From assembly GCF_003751605.1 (NCBI RefSeq), contig NZ_RJVJ01000001.1, forward strand, positions 2,790,001 to 2,854,000: DNA of 64,000 bases, in the 5' to 3' direction. The DNA is from Kitasatospora cineracea. GTDB lineage: Bacteria > Actinomycetota > Actinomycetes > Streptomycetales > Streptomycetaceae. A program made the position numbers and the translations under genes. Positions 46,310 through 54,597 of this stretch are shown in pieces (the stretch's first letter is position 1; each line of letters starts with the position of its first letter). A model generated the notes under the pieces. That model was not told the origin of the DNA. It saw only the letters and a list, made by a program, of their open reading frames with translations, and did no database searches.

Positions 46310-47380
46310 TCAGCGCAGCGACAGCGGCAGGCCCTTGACGATGCCCGCCTTGACCAGGCGGCCGGCCGGGCCGGTCAGCACCCGGGGCCGCATCGAGTCG
46401 TCGCCGTGGATCAGCTGCACCAGTGCCTCGCCGCGCCCCAGGCTCAGGCACTGGGTGACGTAGCGGAACGAGAACGGCTTGCCGGTGCGGCCGGTGAGCA
46501 GCTTCGCCAGGTAGCGGCCCTGCGGCATGGCGGTGGCGCAGGCCATCCGGAGTTCGCCGGTGCCGGGCAGGTCGACGGCGGCGGCGTCGCCGATCACGTA
46601 CACGTCGGGGTGCGAGAGCGAGCGCAGGTGGTCGTCCACCAGGGCACGGCCGCGGGCGTTGACGGCCAGGCCGGACTCGGCGGCCAGCGGGTGCGGCTCC
46701 AGCGAGGCGGCCCACACCACCACCTGCGCCGGGACGTCCCCGTCCGGGCAGGTCAGCCCGTCCGCGGTGACGGCGGTGACCCGGTGCTCCTCGTCGACCC
46801 GCACCCCGAGGCGGCCGAGCACCGCCAGGACGTGCGCCCGGCCGCGTGCCGACAGCCAGCCGCCGACCCGGCCGGCGGCGACCAGCCGGACCTGCCAGGC
46901 CGGGTACGCCTCGGCCAGCTCGGTGGCCAGCTCGATGCCGGTCGGGCCGCCGCCGACCACCGCGACGGTGCCGGGCGCGGGGGCTCCGGCGAGGCGGCGG
47001 CGCAACTCCTCGGCGCGCTCCGCCGAGTACGCGTGCTCGGCGGCCCCCGGGACGCCGCCCCAGGCGGTGCGGCTGCCGAGCGCGTACACCAGGGTGTCGT
47101 AGGCCAGCCGCCCGCCGTCCTCGGTGCGCACCTCGCGGGCGTCCAGGTCGATCCCGACGGCCCGGGTGGCCCGGTGGGCGACCCGGCGGCCGCGCAGCAC
47201 GCGGGCGATCTCGGGGCGGGCCACCGTCCGGCCCGCGGCGATCTCGTGCTGCCGGACGCGGTGGGCGAAGCGCTGTTCGGGGGCGACCAGGGTGACCCGG
47301 TCCGGCCCGCGGCCGATCCCGGCGGCGGCGGACAGCCCCGCGTAGCCCGCGCCGATCACCACGATGTGCTTGCCGGTCAT
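46310..47380 (-). CDS. FAD-dependent pyridine nucleotide-disulfide oxidoreductase (NDH-2-like), ECF41 partner
   Basis: A 356-residue two-dinucleotide-fold enzyme. FAD binding is at the start (HIVVIGAGYAGLSAAAGIG), the NAD(P) motif at about 144 (VAVVGGGPTGIELATELAE), and the second FAD motif near 280 (DVYVIGDAAAVDL). No redox-active CxxC is present, and no membrane helix is obvious at the C-terminus. ATG 47380 has GGAGGAGG upstream. It lies directly downstream of an ECF41-type sigma gene; such sigma factors typically control a neighbouring oxidoreductase, epimerase or carboxymuconolactone decarboxylase gene. A matching promoter lies just upstream. Confidence 0.88.
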   Translation of the reverse strand: MTGKHIVVIGAGYAGLSAAAGIGRGPDRVTLVAPEQRFAHRVRQHEIAAGRTVARPEIARVLRGRRVAHRATRAVGIDLDAREVRTEDGGRLAYDTLVYALGSRTAWGGVPGAAEHAYSAERAEELRRRLAGAPAPGTVAVVGGGPTGIELATELAEAYPAWQVRLVAAGRVGGWLSARGRAHVLAVLGRLGVRVDEEHRVTAVTADGLTCPDGDVPAQVVVWAASLEPHPLAAESGLAVNARGRALVDDHLRSLSHPDVYVIGDAAAVDLPGTGELRMACATAMPQGRYLAKLLTGRTGKPFSFRYVTQCLSLGRGEALVQLIHGDDSMRPRVLTGPAGRLVKAGIVKGLPLSLR

Positions 47381-47424
47381 CTCGTCCTCCTCCGTGACCC
47401 CGCCGGTGGCGGTTCTGGAAGGGG

Positions 47425-47451
47425 GACGGGGCAGCCCGGACGGGTGTGACC
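47425..47451 (-). promoter_or_regulatory. Candidate ECF41 (SigJ-type) promoter of the oxidoreductase gene
   Basis: On the minus strand GGTCACA, a 16-bp spacer and CGTC. As I recall, the ECF41 consensus is TGTCACA and CGTC with similar spacing, so only one base differs. Transcription would begin about 38 bases before the ATG. Confidence 0.55.
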
Positions 47452-47550
47452 GTGAGCCGGGTCACACCACCGTGAGCCGGGCCGCACCGCCGCCGACCGG
47501 GCCGCACCGCTGCGAGCCGGGTCGCACCGCCGCCGGCCGGGTCACTCCGT
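47451..47550. repeat. Five degenerate 20-bp tandem repeats at the 3' end of the sigma gene
   Basis: Units at 47451, 47471, 47491, 47511 and 47531 have the form CGTGAGCCGG-GTCACACCAC, with variation mainly in the second half. The last unit overlaps the sigma gene's stop region. The first unit overlaps the candidate ECF41 -35 element. Confidence 0.75.
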
Positions 47551-48459
47551 CGCGAGGTGCCCGAGCTTCTCCGGGTTGACCATCACGTACGCGGCGGTGA
47601 TCCGGCCCTCCGCGACGGTGAACGCCATCACGCAGCCGACCGTGCCGGGCGCCGCGTACCAGAGCGCGCCGAGCTCGCCGTTGACCGTGGCCGGCAGCAG
47701 CGGGTGCTCCGGGTCGACCGCGCGGGTGGTGAGCTTGCGCAGCAGCCGGGCCACCCGGAGCGCGCCGAACACCGGGCGGCGCACCGCGTTGACGATGCCG
47801 CCGCCGTCGGCGTGCCAGGCCACCTCGGGGTCGAGCAGTTCCATCAGCGCGGCCAGGTCGCCGCCGGTGGCCGCGGCGATGAACGCCGTCACCACCCGGT
47901 GGTGCTCGGCCGGGTCGACCGGTCCGCGCCGACCGCCGTCGCGGACCCGGCGGCGGGCCCGGGAGGCGAGCTTGCGGGCGGCCTCGGGGGAGCGGTCCAG
48001 GACCGGGGCGATCTCGTCGAAGCCGACCGCGAACACGTCGTGCAGCACGAACGCCGCCCGCTCGGCCGGGGTCAGCTGCTCCATCACCGCCAGCATCGCC
48101 ACCGACACCGCCTCGCCCAGTTCGGCCTGTTCGGCGGGGGAGTCCGCGGCGGTGAGCACCGGTTCCGGCAGCCACTCGCCGACGTAGGCCTCCCGGCGGG
48201 CCCGGGCCGAGCCCAGTTGGTCGTAGCAGAGCCGGGTGACCACCGTGGTCAGGTACGCGCGCGGGTCGGCGACTGCCGAGCGGTCGGCGGACTGCCAGCG
48301 CAGCCAGGCGTCCTGGAGCACGTCCTCGGCGTCCGTGACCGAGCCCAGCAGCCGGTAGGCCACCGCGCCCAGGTAGCGGCGCTCGGTCTGGAAGGCGTCC
48401 ACCGGCCCGGCGGGTCCGGGGCCGGGACGGCGGGTGAGGGCGGGAGTCGGATCGGCCAC
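47542..48459 (-). CDS. sigJ: ECF41/SigJ-type RNA polymerase sigma factor with SnoaL-like C-terminus
   Basis: A 305-residue sigma factor. Region 2 (about 22-90, FQTERRYLGAVAYRLLGSVTDAEDVLQDAWLRW), linker motif GEWLPEPVL, region 4 (about 125-178, LTPAERAAFVLHDVFAVGFDEIAPVLDRSPEAARKLASRARRRV), then a fused SnoaL-like domain ending in NPEKL. WLPEP and NPDKL-like motifs mark group ECF41, in which the C-terminal domain controls activity in place of a separate anti-sigma factor. TACCGT is six bases before GTG 48459, suggesting leaderless expression. The downstream oxidoreductase is the likely target. Confidence 0.9.
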   Translation of the reverse strand: MADPTPALTRRPGPGPAGPVDAFQTERRYLGAVAYRLLGSVTDAEDVLQDAWLRWQSADRSAVADPRAYLTTVVTRLCYDQLGSARARREAYVGEWLPEPVLTAADSPAEQAELGEAVSVAMLAVMEQLTPAERAAFVLHDVFAVGFDEIAPVLDRSPEAARKLASRARRRVRDGGRRGPVDPAEHHRVVTAFIAAATGGDLAALMELLDPEVAWHADGGGIVNAVRRPVFGALRVARLLRKLTTRAVDPEHPLLPATVNGELGALWYAAPGTVGCVMAFTVAEGRITAAYVMVNPEKLGHLATE

Positions 48460-48529
48460 CCGCCCACGGTAGCGCGCCGCACGGCGGCCGCCGCGCCCGG
48501 TACTTGACCCGGCGTCAGCGGACGGGAAA

Positions 48530-48569
48530 CGCCGGGGGAGGCCCGCCCCGTGGCGGACCTCCCCCGGCG
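48530..48569 (-). terminator. Hairpin after the ABC exporter genes
   Basis: An 18-base arm pair with one mismatch (48530-48547 with 48552-48569), 17 bases after the stop of the second ABC gene. Confidence 0.75.
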
Positions 48570-48586
48570 CGGCGGGCGGTGCGGGG

Positions 48587-50632
48587 TCAGTCGACCTCGG
48601 CCACCGCCTGGGCGAACTGGGCCTGGTAGAGGCGCGCGTAGGCGCCGTCCGCGGCGATCAGCCCGTCGTGGGTGCCCTGCTCGACGATCGAGCCGTTCTC
48701 CATCACCAGGATCACGTCGGCGTCCCGGATGGTGGAGAGCCGGTGGGCGATCACGAAGCTGGTGCGGCCGGTGCGCAGTTCGGCCATGGCGCGCTGGATC
48801 AGCACCTCGGTGCGGGTGTCGACGGAGCTGGTGGCCTCGTCGAGGACCAGGATCGAGGGCTGGGCGAGGAAGGCCCGGGCGATGGTGATCAGCTGCTTCT
48901 CGCCCGCGCTGACGCCGGTGCCCTCGTCGTCCAGGACGGTGTCGTAGCCCTCGGGCAGGGTCCGCACGAAGCGGTCGACGTGGGCGGCCCTCGCGGCCTC
49001 GACCACCTGTTCGCGGGTGGCGCTCTCGGCGCCGTAGGCGATGTTCTCGGCGATGGTGCCGCCGAACAGCCAGGTGTCCTGGAGCACCATGCCGATGCCG
49101 GAGCGCAGTTCCTCGCGGGACATCGCGGCGATGTCCACCCCGTCCAGGGTGATCCGGCCGCCGCTGACCTCGTAGAACCGCATCAGCAGGTTGACCATGG
49201 TGGTCTTGCCGGCGCCGGTCGGGCCGACGATGGCCACCGTGTGGCCGGGCTCGACCTTCAGGGACAGCCCGTCGATGAGCGGCTTGTCGGGGTCGTAGCG
49301 GAAGGAGACGTCCTCGAACGCGACCCGGCCGCGGACCTCGGCGGGGTGCTCGGGGTGCTGGGGCTCGGGGGACTGCTCCTCGGCGTCCAGCAGCTCGAAG
49401 ACCCGCTCGGCGGAGGCGACGCCGGACTGCACCAGGTTGGCCATCGAGGCGACCTGGCTGAGCGGCTGGCTGAACTGCCGGGAGTACTGGATGAACGCCT
49501 GCACGTCGCCGATGGACAGCGCGCCGGAGGCCACCCGCAGGCCGCCGACCACCGCGACCAGCACGTAGTTGATGTTGCCGACCAGCATCATCGCGGGCTG
49601 GATGATGCCCGAGATGAACTGCGCCCGGAAGGACGCCTCGTAGAGCGCCTGGTTCTCCTTGTCGAAGAGCTCCGCGGCCTCCTGCTGGCGGCCGAAGACC
49701 TTCACCAGGCTGTGCCCGGTGAACATCTCCTCGATGTGCGCGTTGAGCTTGCCGGTGGAGCCCCACTGCTTGATGAACTGCGGCTGGGCGCGCTTGCCGA
49801 CCTTGGTGGCGACCACCACCGAGACCGGCACCGAGATCAGCGCGATCACCGCCAGCAGCGGCGAGATCCAGAACATCATCGCCAGCACGCCGACGATGGT
49901 GAGCAGCGAGTTCACCACCTGGCCCATGGTCTGCTGCATGGACTGGTTGATGTTGTCGATGTCGTTGGTGACCCGGCTGAGCACCTCGCCGCGCGGCTGG
50001 CGGTCGAAGTAGCTGAGCGGCAGCCGGGACAGCTTCGCCTCGACCTCCTCGCGCAGCCGGAACACCGTGCGGTTGATCGCCAGCGCGGCCAGCCGGCCCT
50101 GGAGGATGCCGAACAGGACGGCCACCAGGTAGATGCCCAGCACCCAGAGCAGGATGCCGCCGATGGCGCCGAAGTCCATGCCCCGGCCGGGCGTGAAGTC
50201 GATCGAGGAGAGCAGGTCGGCGATGTTGCCCTCGCCCTTGGCGCGCAGCCCGTCCAGGACGGCCTGCTTGCTGGGGGCGCCCGCGAAGCGCGGACCGGTG
50301 GCTCCGGCGACGATCAGGTCGGTCGCCTTGCCGAGCACCCGGGGGCCGGCCACCGCGCAGCCGACGGAGAGCGCGCCCAGGCCGAGCACGGTGAGCAGCA
50401 GCTTGCGCTCGGGGCCGAGCAGGCCGAGCAGGCGCTTGGCGGAGCCGCCGAAGTCCTTGGACTTCTCGGTGCCCTGCGCGCCCATGAACCGGCCCGGTCC
50501 GCCGCCGCCGCGCCGGGCCGCCGCCTCCTGCGAACCGGACTGCTCGGGCGCTTCGGGCGCTTCGGGCGCCTCGGCGGCTCCGTCGGCCGCGGCGGCGGGC
50601 TTGGACAGGTCGGGCTTGTCGGGGGTGGTCAC
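48587..50632 (-). CDS. ABC exporter half-transporter, canonical Walker B, non-canonical signature
   Basis: A 681-residue half-transporter. The GTG start at 50632 overlaps the stop of the upstream ABC gene (GTGA). A 70-residue Ala/Pro/Glu-rich N-terminal extension precedes six membrane helices and the ATPase domain. Walker A is GPTGAGKTT (about 470), Walker B VLDEATS (about 593) and the H-loop AHRLS (about 627) are intact. The signature reads VSAGEKQ in place of LSGGQ. Paired with the other subunit this gives one consensus and one degenerate ATP site, the mark of heterodimeric exporters such as TM287/288 or LmrCD. Substrate unknown; drug or lipid export is likely. Confidence 0.92.
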   Translation of the reverse strand: MTTPDKPDLSKPAAAADGAAEAPEAPEAPEQSGSQEAAARRGGGGPGRFMGAQGTEKSKDFGGSAKRLLGLLGPERKLLLTVLGLGALSVGCAVAGPRVLGKATDLIVAGATGPRFAGAPSKQAVLDGLRAKGEGNIADLLSSIDFTPGRGMDFGAIGGILLWVLGIYLVAVLFGILQGRLAALAINRTVFRLREEVEAKLSRLPLSYFDRQPRGEVLSRVTNDIDNINQSMQQTMGQVVNSLLTIVGVLAMMFWISPLLAVIALISVPVSVVVATKVGKRAQPQFIKQWGSTGKLNAHIEEMFTGHSLVKVFGRQQEAAELFDKENQALYEASFRAQFISGIIQPAMMLVGNINYVLVAVVGGLRVASGALSIGDVQAFIQYSRQFSQPLSQVASMANLVQSGVASAERVFELLDAEEQSPEPQHPEHPAEVRGRVAFEDVSFRYDPDKPLIDGLSLKVEPGHTVAIVGPTGAGKTTMVNLLMRFYEVSGGRITLDGVDIAAMSREELRSGIGMVLQDTWLFGGTIAENIAYGAESATREQVVEAARAAHVDRFVRTLPEGYDTVLDDEGTGVSAGEKQLITIARAFLAQPSILVLDEATSSVDTRTEVLIQRAMAELRTGRTSFVIAHRLSTIRDADVILVMENGSIVEQGTHDGLIAADGAYARLYQAQFAQAVAEVD

Positions 50633-52362
50633 GCCGCCTCCTGCTCGGTGAGCTGGGAGAGCACGATCTCCCGGTACGTCGGGTTGCCGGCCATCAGCTC
50701 CTGGTGGGTGCCGGAGCCGACGACGGCGCCCTCGTCGAGGACGATGATGCGGTCGGCGTCGCGGATGGTGGAGACCCGCTGGGCGACGATCACCACGGTG
50801 GCGTCCCCGGTCTCCTGGGAGAGGGCGGCGCGCAGCCGGGCGTCGGTGGCGTAGTCGAGGGCGGAGAAGGAGTCGTCGAACAGGTAGATCTCGGGCCGGC
50901 GGACCAGCGCGCGGGCGATCGCCAGGCGCTGGCGCTGGCCGCCGGAGACGTTGGTGCCGCCCTGGGCGATCGGGGCGTCCAGGCCCTCGGGGAACTTCTG
51001 CACGAAGTCCTTGGCCTGGGCGGTCTCCAGCGCCTGCCAGAGCTCCTCGTCGGTGGCCTCGGGCTTGCCGTAGCGCAGGTTGGAGGCGACGGTGCCGGAG
51101 AACAGGTACGGCTTCTGCGGGACCAGCCCGATGATCTCGGACAGCTTCTGCGGGTCGAGCTCGCGGACGTCCACGCCGTCGATCAGGACCTCGCCGCCGG
51201 TGGCGTCGAACAGCCGGGGGACCAGCCCGAGCAGGGTGGTCTTGCCGGAGCCGGTGGAGCCGATGACGGCGGTGGTCTCGCCGGGCCGGGCGGTCAGGTC
51301 GACGCCGCGCAGCACGGGCGCCTCGGCGCCGGGGTAGCGGAAGTCGACGCCGCGCAGCTCCAGGGTGCCGTGGGCGCGCAGCTCGGTGACCGGGTGCAGC
51401 GGCGGCACGACGCTGGACTCGGTGTCCAGCACCTCCTGGATGCGTTCGGCGCAGACCTCGGCGCGCGGCACCATCATGAACATGAAGGTGGCCATCATGA
51501 CGCTCATCAGGATCTGCATCAGGTAGGTGAGGAACGCGGTGAGCGCGCCGATCTGCATCCCGCCGCTGTTGATGCGGTGCGCGCCGAACCAGAAGACCGC
51601 GACGCTGGAGACGTTCACGACGCCCATCACGATCGGGAACATCAGCGACATCAGCCGGCCGACCCGCAGCGAGTAGTCGGCGAGCTCGCCGTTGGCGCCG
51701 GTGAAGCGCTGCTTCTCGTGGTCGTCCTTGACGAAGGCCCGGATGACCCGGATGCCGGTGATCTGCTCGCGCATGATCCGGTTGACCGCGTCGATCCGGG
51801 TCTGCATGCCGCGGAACTGCGGGCGCATCCTGGAGACCAGCACGGTGACCACCAGGCCCAGCGCGGGGACCACGGCGAGCAGCAGGCCGGACAGCGGCAC
51901 GTCCTGGTTCAGCGCCATGACCACGCCGCCGACGCACATGATCGGCGCGGCGACCATCAGGGTGAAGGTCATCAGGGCCAGCATCTGGACCTGCTGGACG
52001 TCGTTGGTGGTGCGGGTGATCAGCGAGGGCGCGCCGAACTGGTTGAGCTCGCGGGCGGAGAAGTCCTGCACCCGGGAGAACACCGCGGAGCGGATGTCCC
52101 GGCCGATGGACATGGCGGTGCGCGCGCCGTAGTGGACCGCGCCGATCGAACAGACGGCCTGGGCCAGCGACACGCCGACCATGACCGCGCCGACCCGGAG
52201 GATGTAGCCGGTGTCGCCCTTGAGCACGCCGCTGTCGATGATGTCCGCGTTCAGCGTCGGCAGGTAGAGCATGCCGATGGTGGACACCAGCTGGAGCAGC
52301 ACCAGCAGGGTGATGTCCCTGGAATAGGGGCCCAGATGGGCACGTAGGAGTCTGAAAAGCAC
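50629..52362 (-). CDS. ABC exporter half-transporter, degenerate catalytic site, canonical signature
   Basis: A 577-residue half-transporter from GTG 52362. Six membrane helices are followed by the ATPase domain: Walker A GSTGSGKTT (about 366), signature VSGGQRQRLAIARAL (intact), Walker B IYLFDDSFSALD where the catalytic Glu is Asp (about 495), and the H-loop is Gln (VIVAQRVS, about 526). It is therefore the non-hydrolysing partner of a heterodimer with the next gene, with which it overlaps by four bases. The two genes form an operon divergent from the acyl-CoA synthetase gene. Confidence 0.92.
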   Translation of the reverse strand: MLFRLLRAHLGPYSRDITLLVLLQLVSTIGMLYLPTLNADIIDSGVLKGDTGYILRVGAVMVGVSLAQAVCSIGAVHYGARTAMSIGRDIRSAVFSRVQDFSARELNQFGAPSLITRTTNDVQQVQMLALMTFTLMVAAPIMCVGGVVMALNQDVPLSGLLLAVVPALGLVVTVLVSRMRPQFRGMQTRIDAVNRIMREQITGIRVIRAFVKDDHEKQRFTGANGELADYSLRVGRLMSLMFPIVMGVVNVSSVAVFWFGAHRINSGGMQIGALTAFLTYLMQILMSVMMATFMFMMVPRAEVCAERIQEVLDTESSVVPPLHPVTELRAHGTLELRGVDFRYPGAEAPVLRGVDLTARPGETTAVIGSTGSGKTTLLGLVPRLFDATGGEVLIDGVDVRELDPQKLSEIIGLVPQKPYLFSGTVASNLRYGKPEATDEELWQALETAQAKDFVQKFPEGLDAPIAQGGTNVSGGQRQRLAIARALVRRPEIYLFDDSFSALDYATDARLRAALSQETGDATVVIVAQRVSTIRDADRIIVLDEGAVVGSGTHQELMAGNPTYREIVLSQLTEQEAA

Positions 52363-52484
52363 CGTGACACTCTCGTCTGCGAAGGGGATGAGCGCATCCC
52401 GATTTCGGGTACCTGTGGGAAAGCTTCACGTCCGGACGGGTCCTGCACTGCCGACCGGGGAGTGTGCCAGCCCACGCCACCCCC

Positions 52485-52513
52485 TTACGGATCGGCTTTC
52501 CACCCCCTAGGCT
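52485..52513 (+). promoter_or_regulatory. Promoter of the acyl-CoA synthetase gene
   Basis: TTACGG (52485-52490), a 17-bp spacer and TAGGCT (52508-52513). Transcription would start near 52520, about 94 bases before the TTG start. The 251-bp gap also holds the ABC operon promoter, which I could not place. Confidence 0.5.
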
Positions 52514-52613
52514 GCTGGTGCCCTCTTGTTACTCACCGGTTTAAGTCGGTGGTCGGCCGCCCCCACGGCCGGTGTCCGCCCACTCTCGGTCCACCCGCCC
52601 CCGGAGGTCCTCG

Positions 52614-54515
52614 TTGAGTTCCGCGCAGTCCATGATCGAGCGGCGTCCGCCCTCCGTGGCGCACCTGTTGCTCAGCAGGGTAAAGGCCACCCCGAACGGT
52701 GAGGCCTACCGGTACCCGGTTCCGGTGGACGAGCAGGCCGCGGACAGCACCCCCGGCGCCGAGCAGTGGCGCTCGCTGACCTGGGCGCAGGCCCACCGGC
52801 GGATCACCGCGGTGGCGGCCGGCCTGATGGCGCTGGGCATCCGGGCCGAGGACCGGGTGGCGATCGCCTCCGCCACCCGGATCGAGTGGATCCTCGCCGA
52901 CCTCGGCAACATGTGCGCCGGCGCCGCCACCACCACCGTCTACCCGAGCACCAACGCCGACGAGACCGCGTTCATCCTGGCCAACTCCGGCAGCCGCGCG
53001 CTGTTCGCCGAGAACGAGGGCCAGCTGCGCAAGGCCGCCGAGCAGAAGGCCGCGCTGCCCGAGCTGGAGTGGGTGGTCCTGTTCGACGCCCCGGCCGGCG
53101 GCGCCCCGCAGGCCGACGGCCTGACCGTCCTCACCCTCGCCGAGCTGGAGGAGCGCGGCGCCGCGCACCTGGCCGAGCACCCCGACGCGGTGCAGAAGGC
53201 CGTCGACTCGCTCGACAAGGAGCAGCTCGCCACCCTGATCTACACCTCCGGCACCACCGGCCGCCCCAAGGGCGTGCGCCTGGTGCACGACTGCTGGGCG
53301 TACGAGGGCGTGGCGCAGGAGGAGAGCGGGCTGCTGCGCGCGGACGACGTGCAGTTCATGTGGCTGCCGCTGTCGCACGTGTTCGGCAAGACGCTGATCT
53401 CCGGCCAGATCGCCACCGGCCACGTGATGGCGGTGGACGGCCGGGTGGACCGGATCATCCACAACCTGCCGGTGATCCGCCCGACCCTGATGGCCTCCGC
53501 GCCGCGGATCTTCGAGAAGGTCTACAACGGCATCGCGGGCAAGGCCCGGGCCGAGGGCGGCGCCAAGTACAAGATCTTCCTGTGGGCGGCCGGGGTGGCC
53601 CGCCGGTACGCGCAGACCGTCCAGGCGAGCAAGGTCGCCACCGGGCGGGAGAGCGCCCCGCTGGGCCTGCGGCTGCAGCACGGGCTGGCCGACAAGCTGG
53701 TGTACACCAAGATCCGGGCGGCGTTCGGCGGCCGGCTGCGCGGCGCGGTGTCCGGCAGCGCGGCGCTGGCGCCGGAGATCGGCTACTTCTTCAAGGGCGC
53801 GGGCGTCCCGGTGCTGGAGGGCTACGGCCTGACCGAGACCTCGGCCGGCTCCACCGTCAACCGGGCCGAGGACTTCCGGGTCGGCACCGTCGGCCTGCCG
53901 CTGCCCGGCACCGAGGTGCGGATCGCCGAGGACGGCGAGATCCTGCTGCGCGGCCCGGGCGTCATGCGCGGCTACCACGAGATGCCCGAGCAGACCGCCG
54001 AGGTGCTGGAGCCGGACGGCTGGTTCCACACCGGCGACATCGGCGAGCTCGGCGAGGGCGGCTACCTGCGGATCACCGACCGCAAGAAGGACATGTTCAA
54101 GACCTCCGGCGGCAAGTACGTCGCGCCCAGCGAGGTCGAGGGCAAGTTCAAGGCGATCTGCCCGTTCGTCAGCAACATCCTGGTGATCGGCAACGGCCGC
54201 AACTACTGCACCGCGCTGATCGGCCTGGACGAGTCGGTGATCATGCCGTGGGCCGCCGAGCACGGCCTGGCCGGCAAGCCGTACGCCGAGGTGGTCGCCG
54301 ATCCGGCCACCGTCGAACTGATCGACGGCTTCGTCAAGCGCCTCAACGGCGAGCTGCAGCGCTGGCAGACGATCAAGAAGTTCGCGCTGCTCCCGCGCGA
54401 CCTGGACATCGAGCACGGCGAACTCACCCCGAGCCTGAAGATCAAGCGCCCGGTGGTCGAGCGGACGTACGCCGACGAGGTCAGCGCGATGTACGCGGGC
54501 GCCAACGAGGCCTGA
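52614..54515 (+). CDS. Long-chain fatty acid-CoA ligase (FadD15-like AMP-dependent synthetase)
   Basis: A 633-residue adenylating enzyme that activates fatty acids as acyl-CoA through acyl-AMP. I chose TTG 52614, which has GGAGG with a six-base spacer; ATG 52632 is the alternative. Motifs: LATLIYTSGTTGRPKGVRL (P-loop), EGYGLTETS, GWFHTGDIGEL and DRKKDMFKTSGGKYVAPSEVE; catalytic Lys lies in ELTPSLKIKRPVV. The layout matches the mycobacterial FadD15 type. A strong hairpin follows. Confidence 0.93.
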   Translation: MSSAQSMIERRPPSVAHLLLSRVKATPNGEAYRYPVPVDEQAADSTPGAEQWRSLTWAQAHRRITAVAAGLMALGIRAEDRVAIASATRIEWILADLGNMCAGAATTTVYPSTNADETAFILANSGSRALFAENEGQLRKAAEQKAALPELEWVVLFDAPAGGAPQADGLTVLTLAELEERGAAHLAEHPDAVQKAVDSLDKEQLATLIYTSGTTGRPKGVRLVHDCWAYEGVAQEESGLLRADDVQFMWLPLSHVFGKTLISGQIATGHVMAVDGRVDRIIHNLPVIRPTLMASAPRIFEKVYNGIAGKARAEGGAKYKIFLWAAGVARRYAQTVQASKVATGRESAPLGLRLQHGLADKLVYTKIRAAFGGRLRGAVSGSAALAPEIGYFFKGAGVPVLEGYGLTETSAGSTVNRAEDFRVGTVGLPLPGTEVRIAEDGEILLRGPGVMRGYHEMPEQTAEVLEPDGWFHTGDIGELGEGGYLRITDRKKDMFKTSGGKYVAPSEVEGKFKAICPFVSNILVIGNGRNYCTALIGLDESVIMPWAAEHGLAGKPYAEVVADPATVELIDGFVKRLNGELQRWQTIKKFALLPRDLDIEHGELTPSLKIKRPVVERTYADEVSAMYAGANEA

Positions 54516-54538
54516 GCGGCCCCCGTCGCCCCACCCGG

Positions 54539-54586
54539 CCGGTAGCGGCCGGCGGACCCCTTTCGGGTTTCGCCGGCCGCTACCGG
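54539..54586 (+). terminator. Strong hairpin after the acyl-CoA synthetase gene
   Basis: Perfect 16-bp stem (54539-54554 with 54571-54586) with a 16-base loop that can itself pair (GACCC/GGGTT). GACAAT at 54586-54591 overlaps its end and may be the -10 box for hemW, six bases before its ATG. Confidence 0.8.
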
Positions 54587-54597
54587 ACAATGGGCGC

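Noticed and set aside
47451..47550. Tandem repeats considered as a CRISPR array
   Set aside because: The units are adjacent with no unique spacers, only 20 bp long and degenerate, and no cas gene is near.
48587..52480. One continuous frame of 1,297 codons that could suggest a fused double ABC protein
   Set aside because: Only the part below 50632 is coding. The rest is the wrong frame of the first ABC gene, which has its own correct frame with all motifs. The genes overlap by GTGA.
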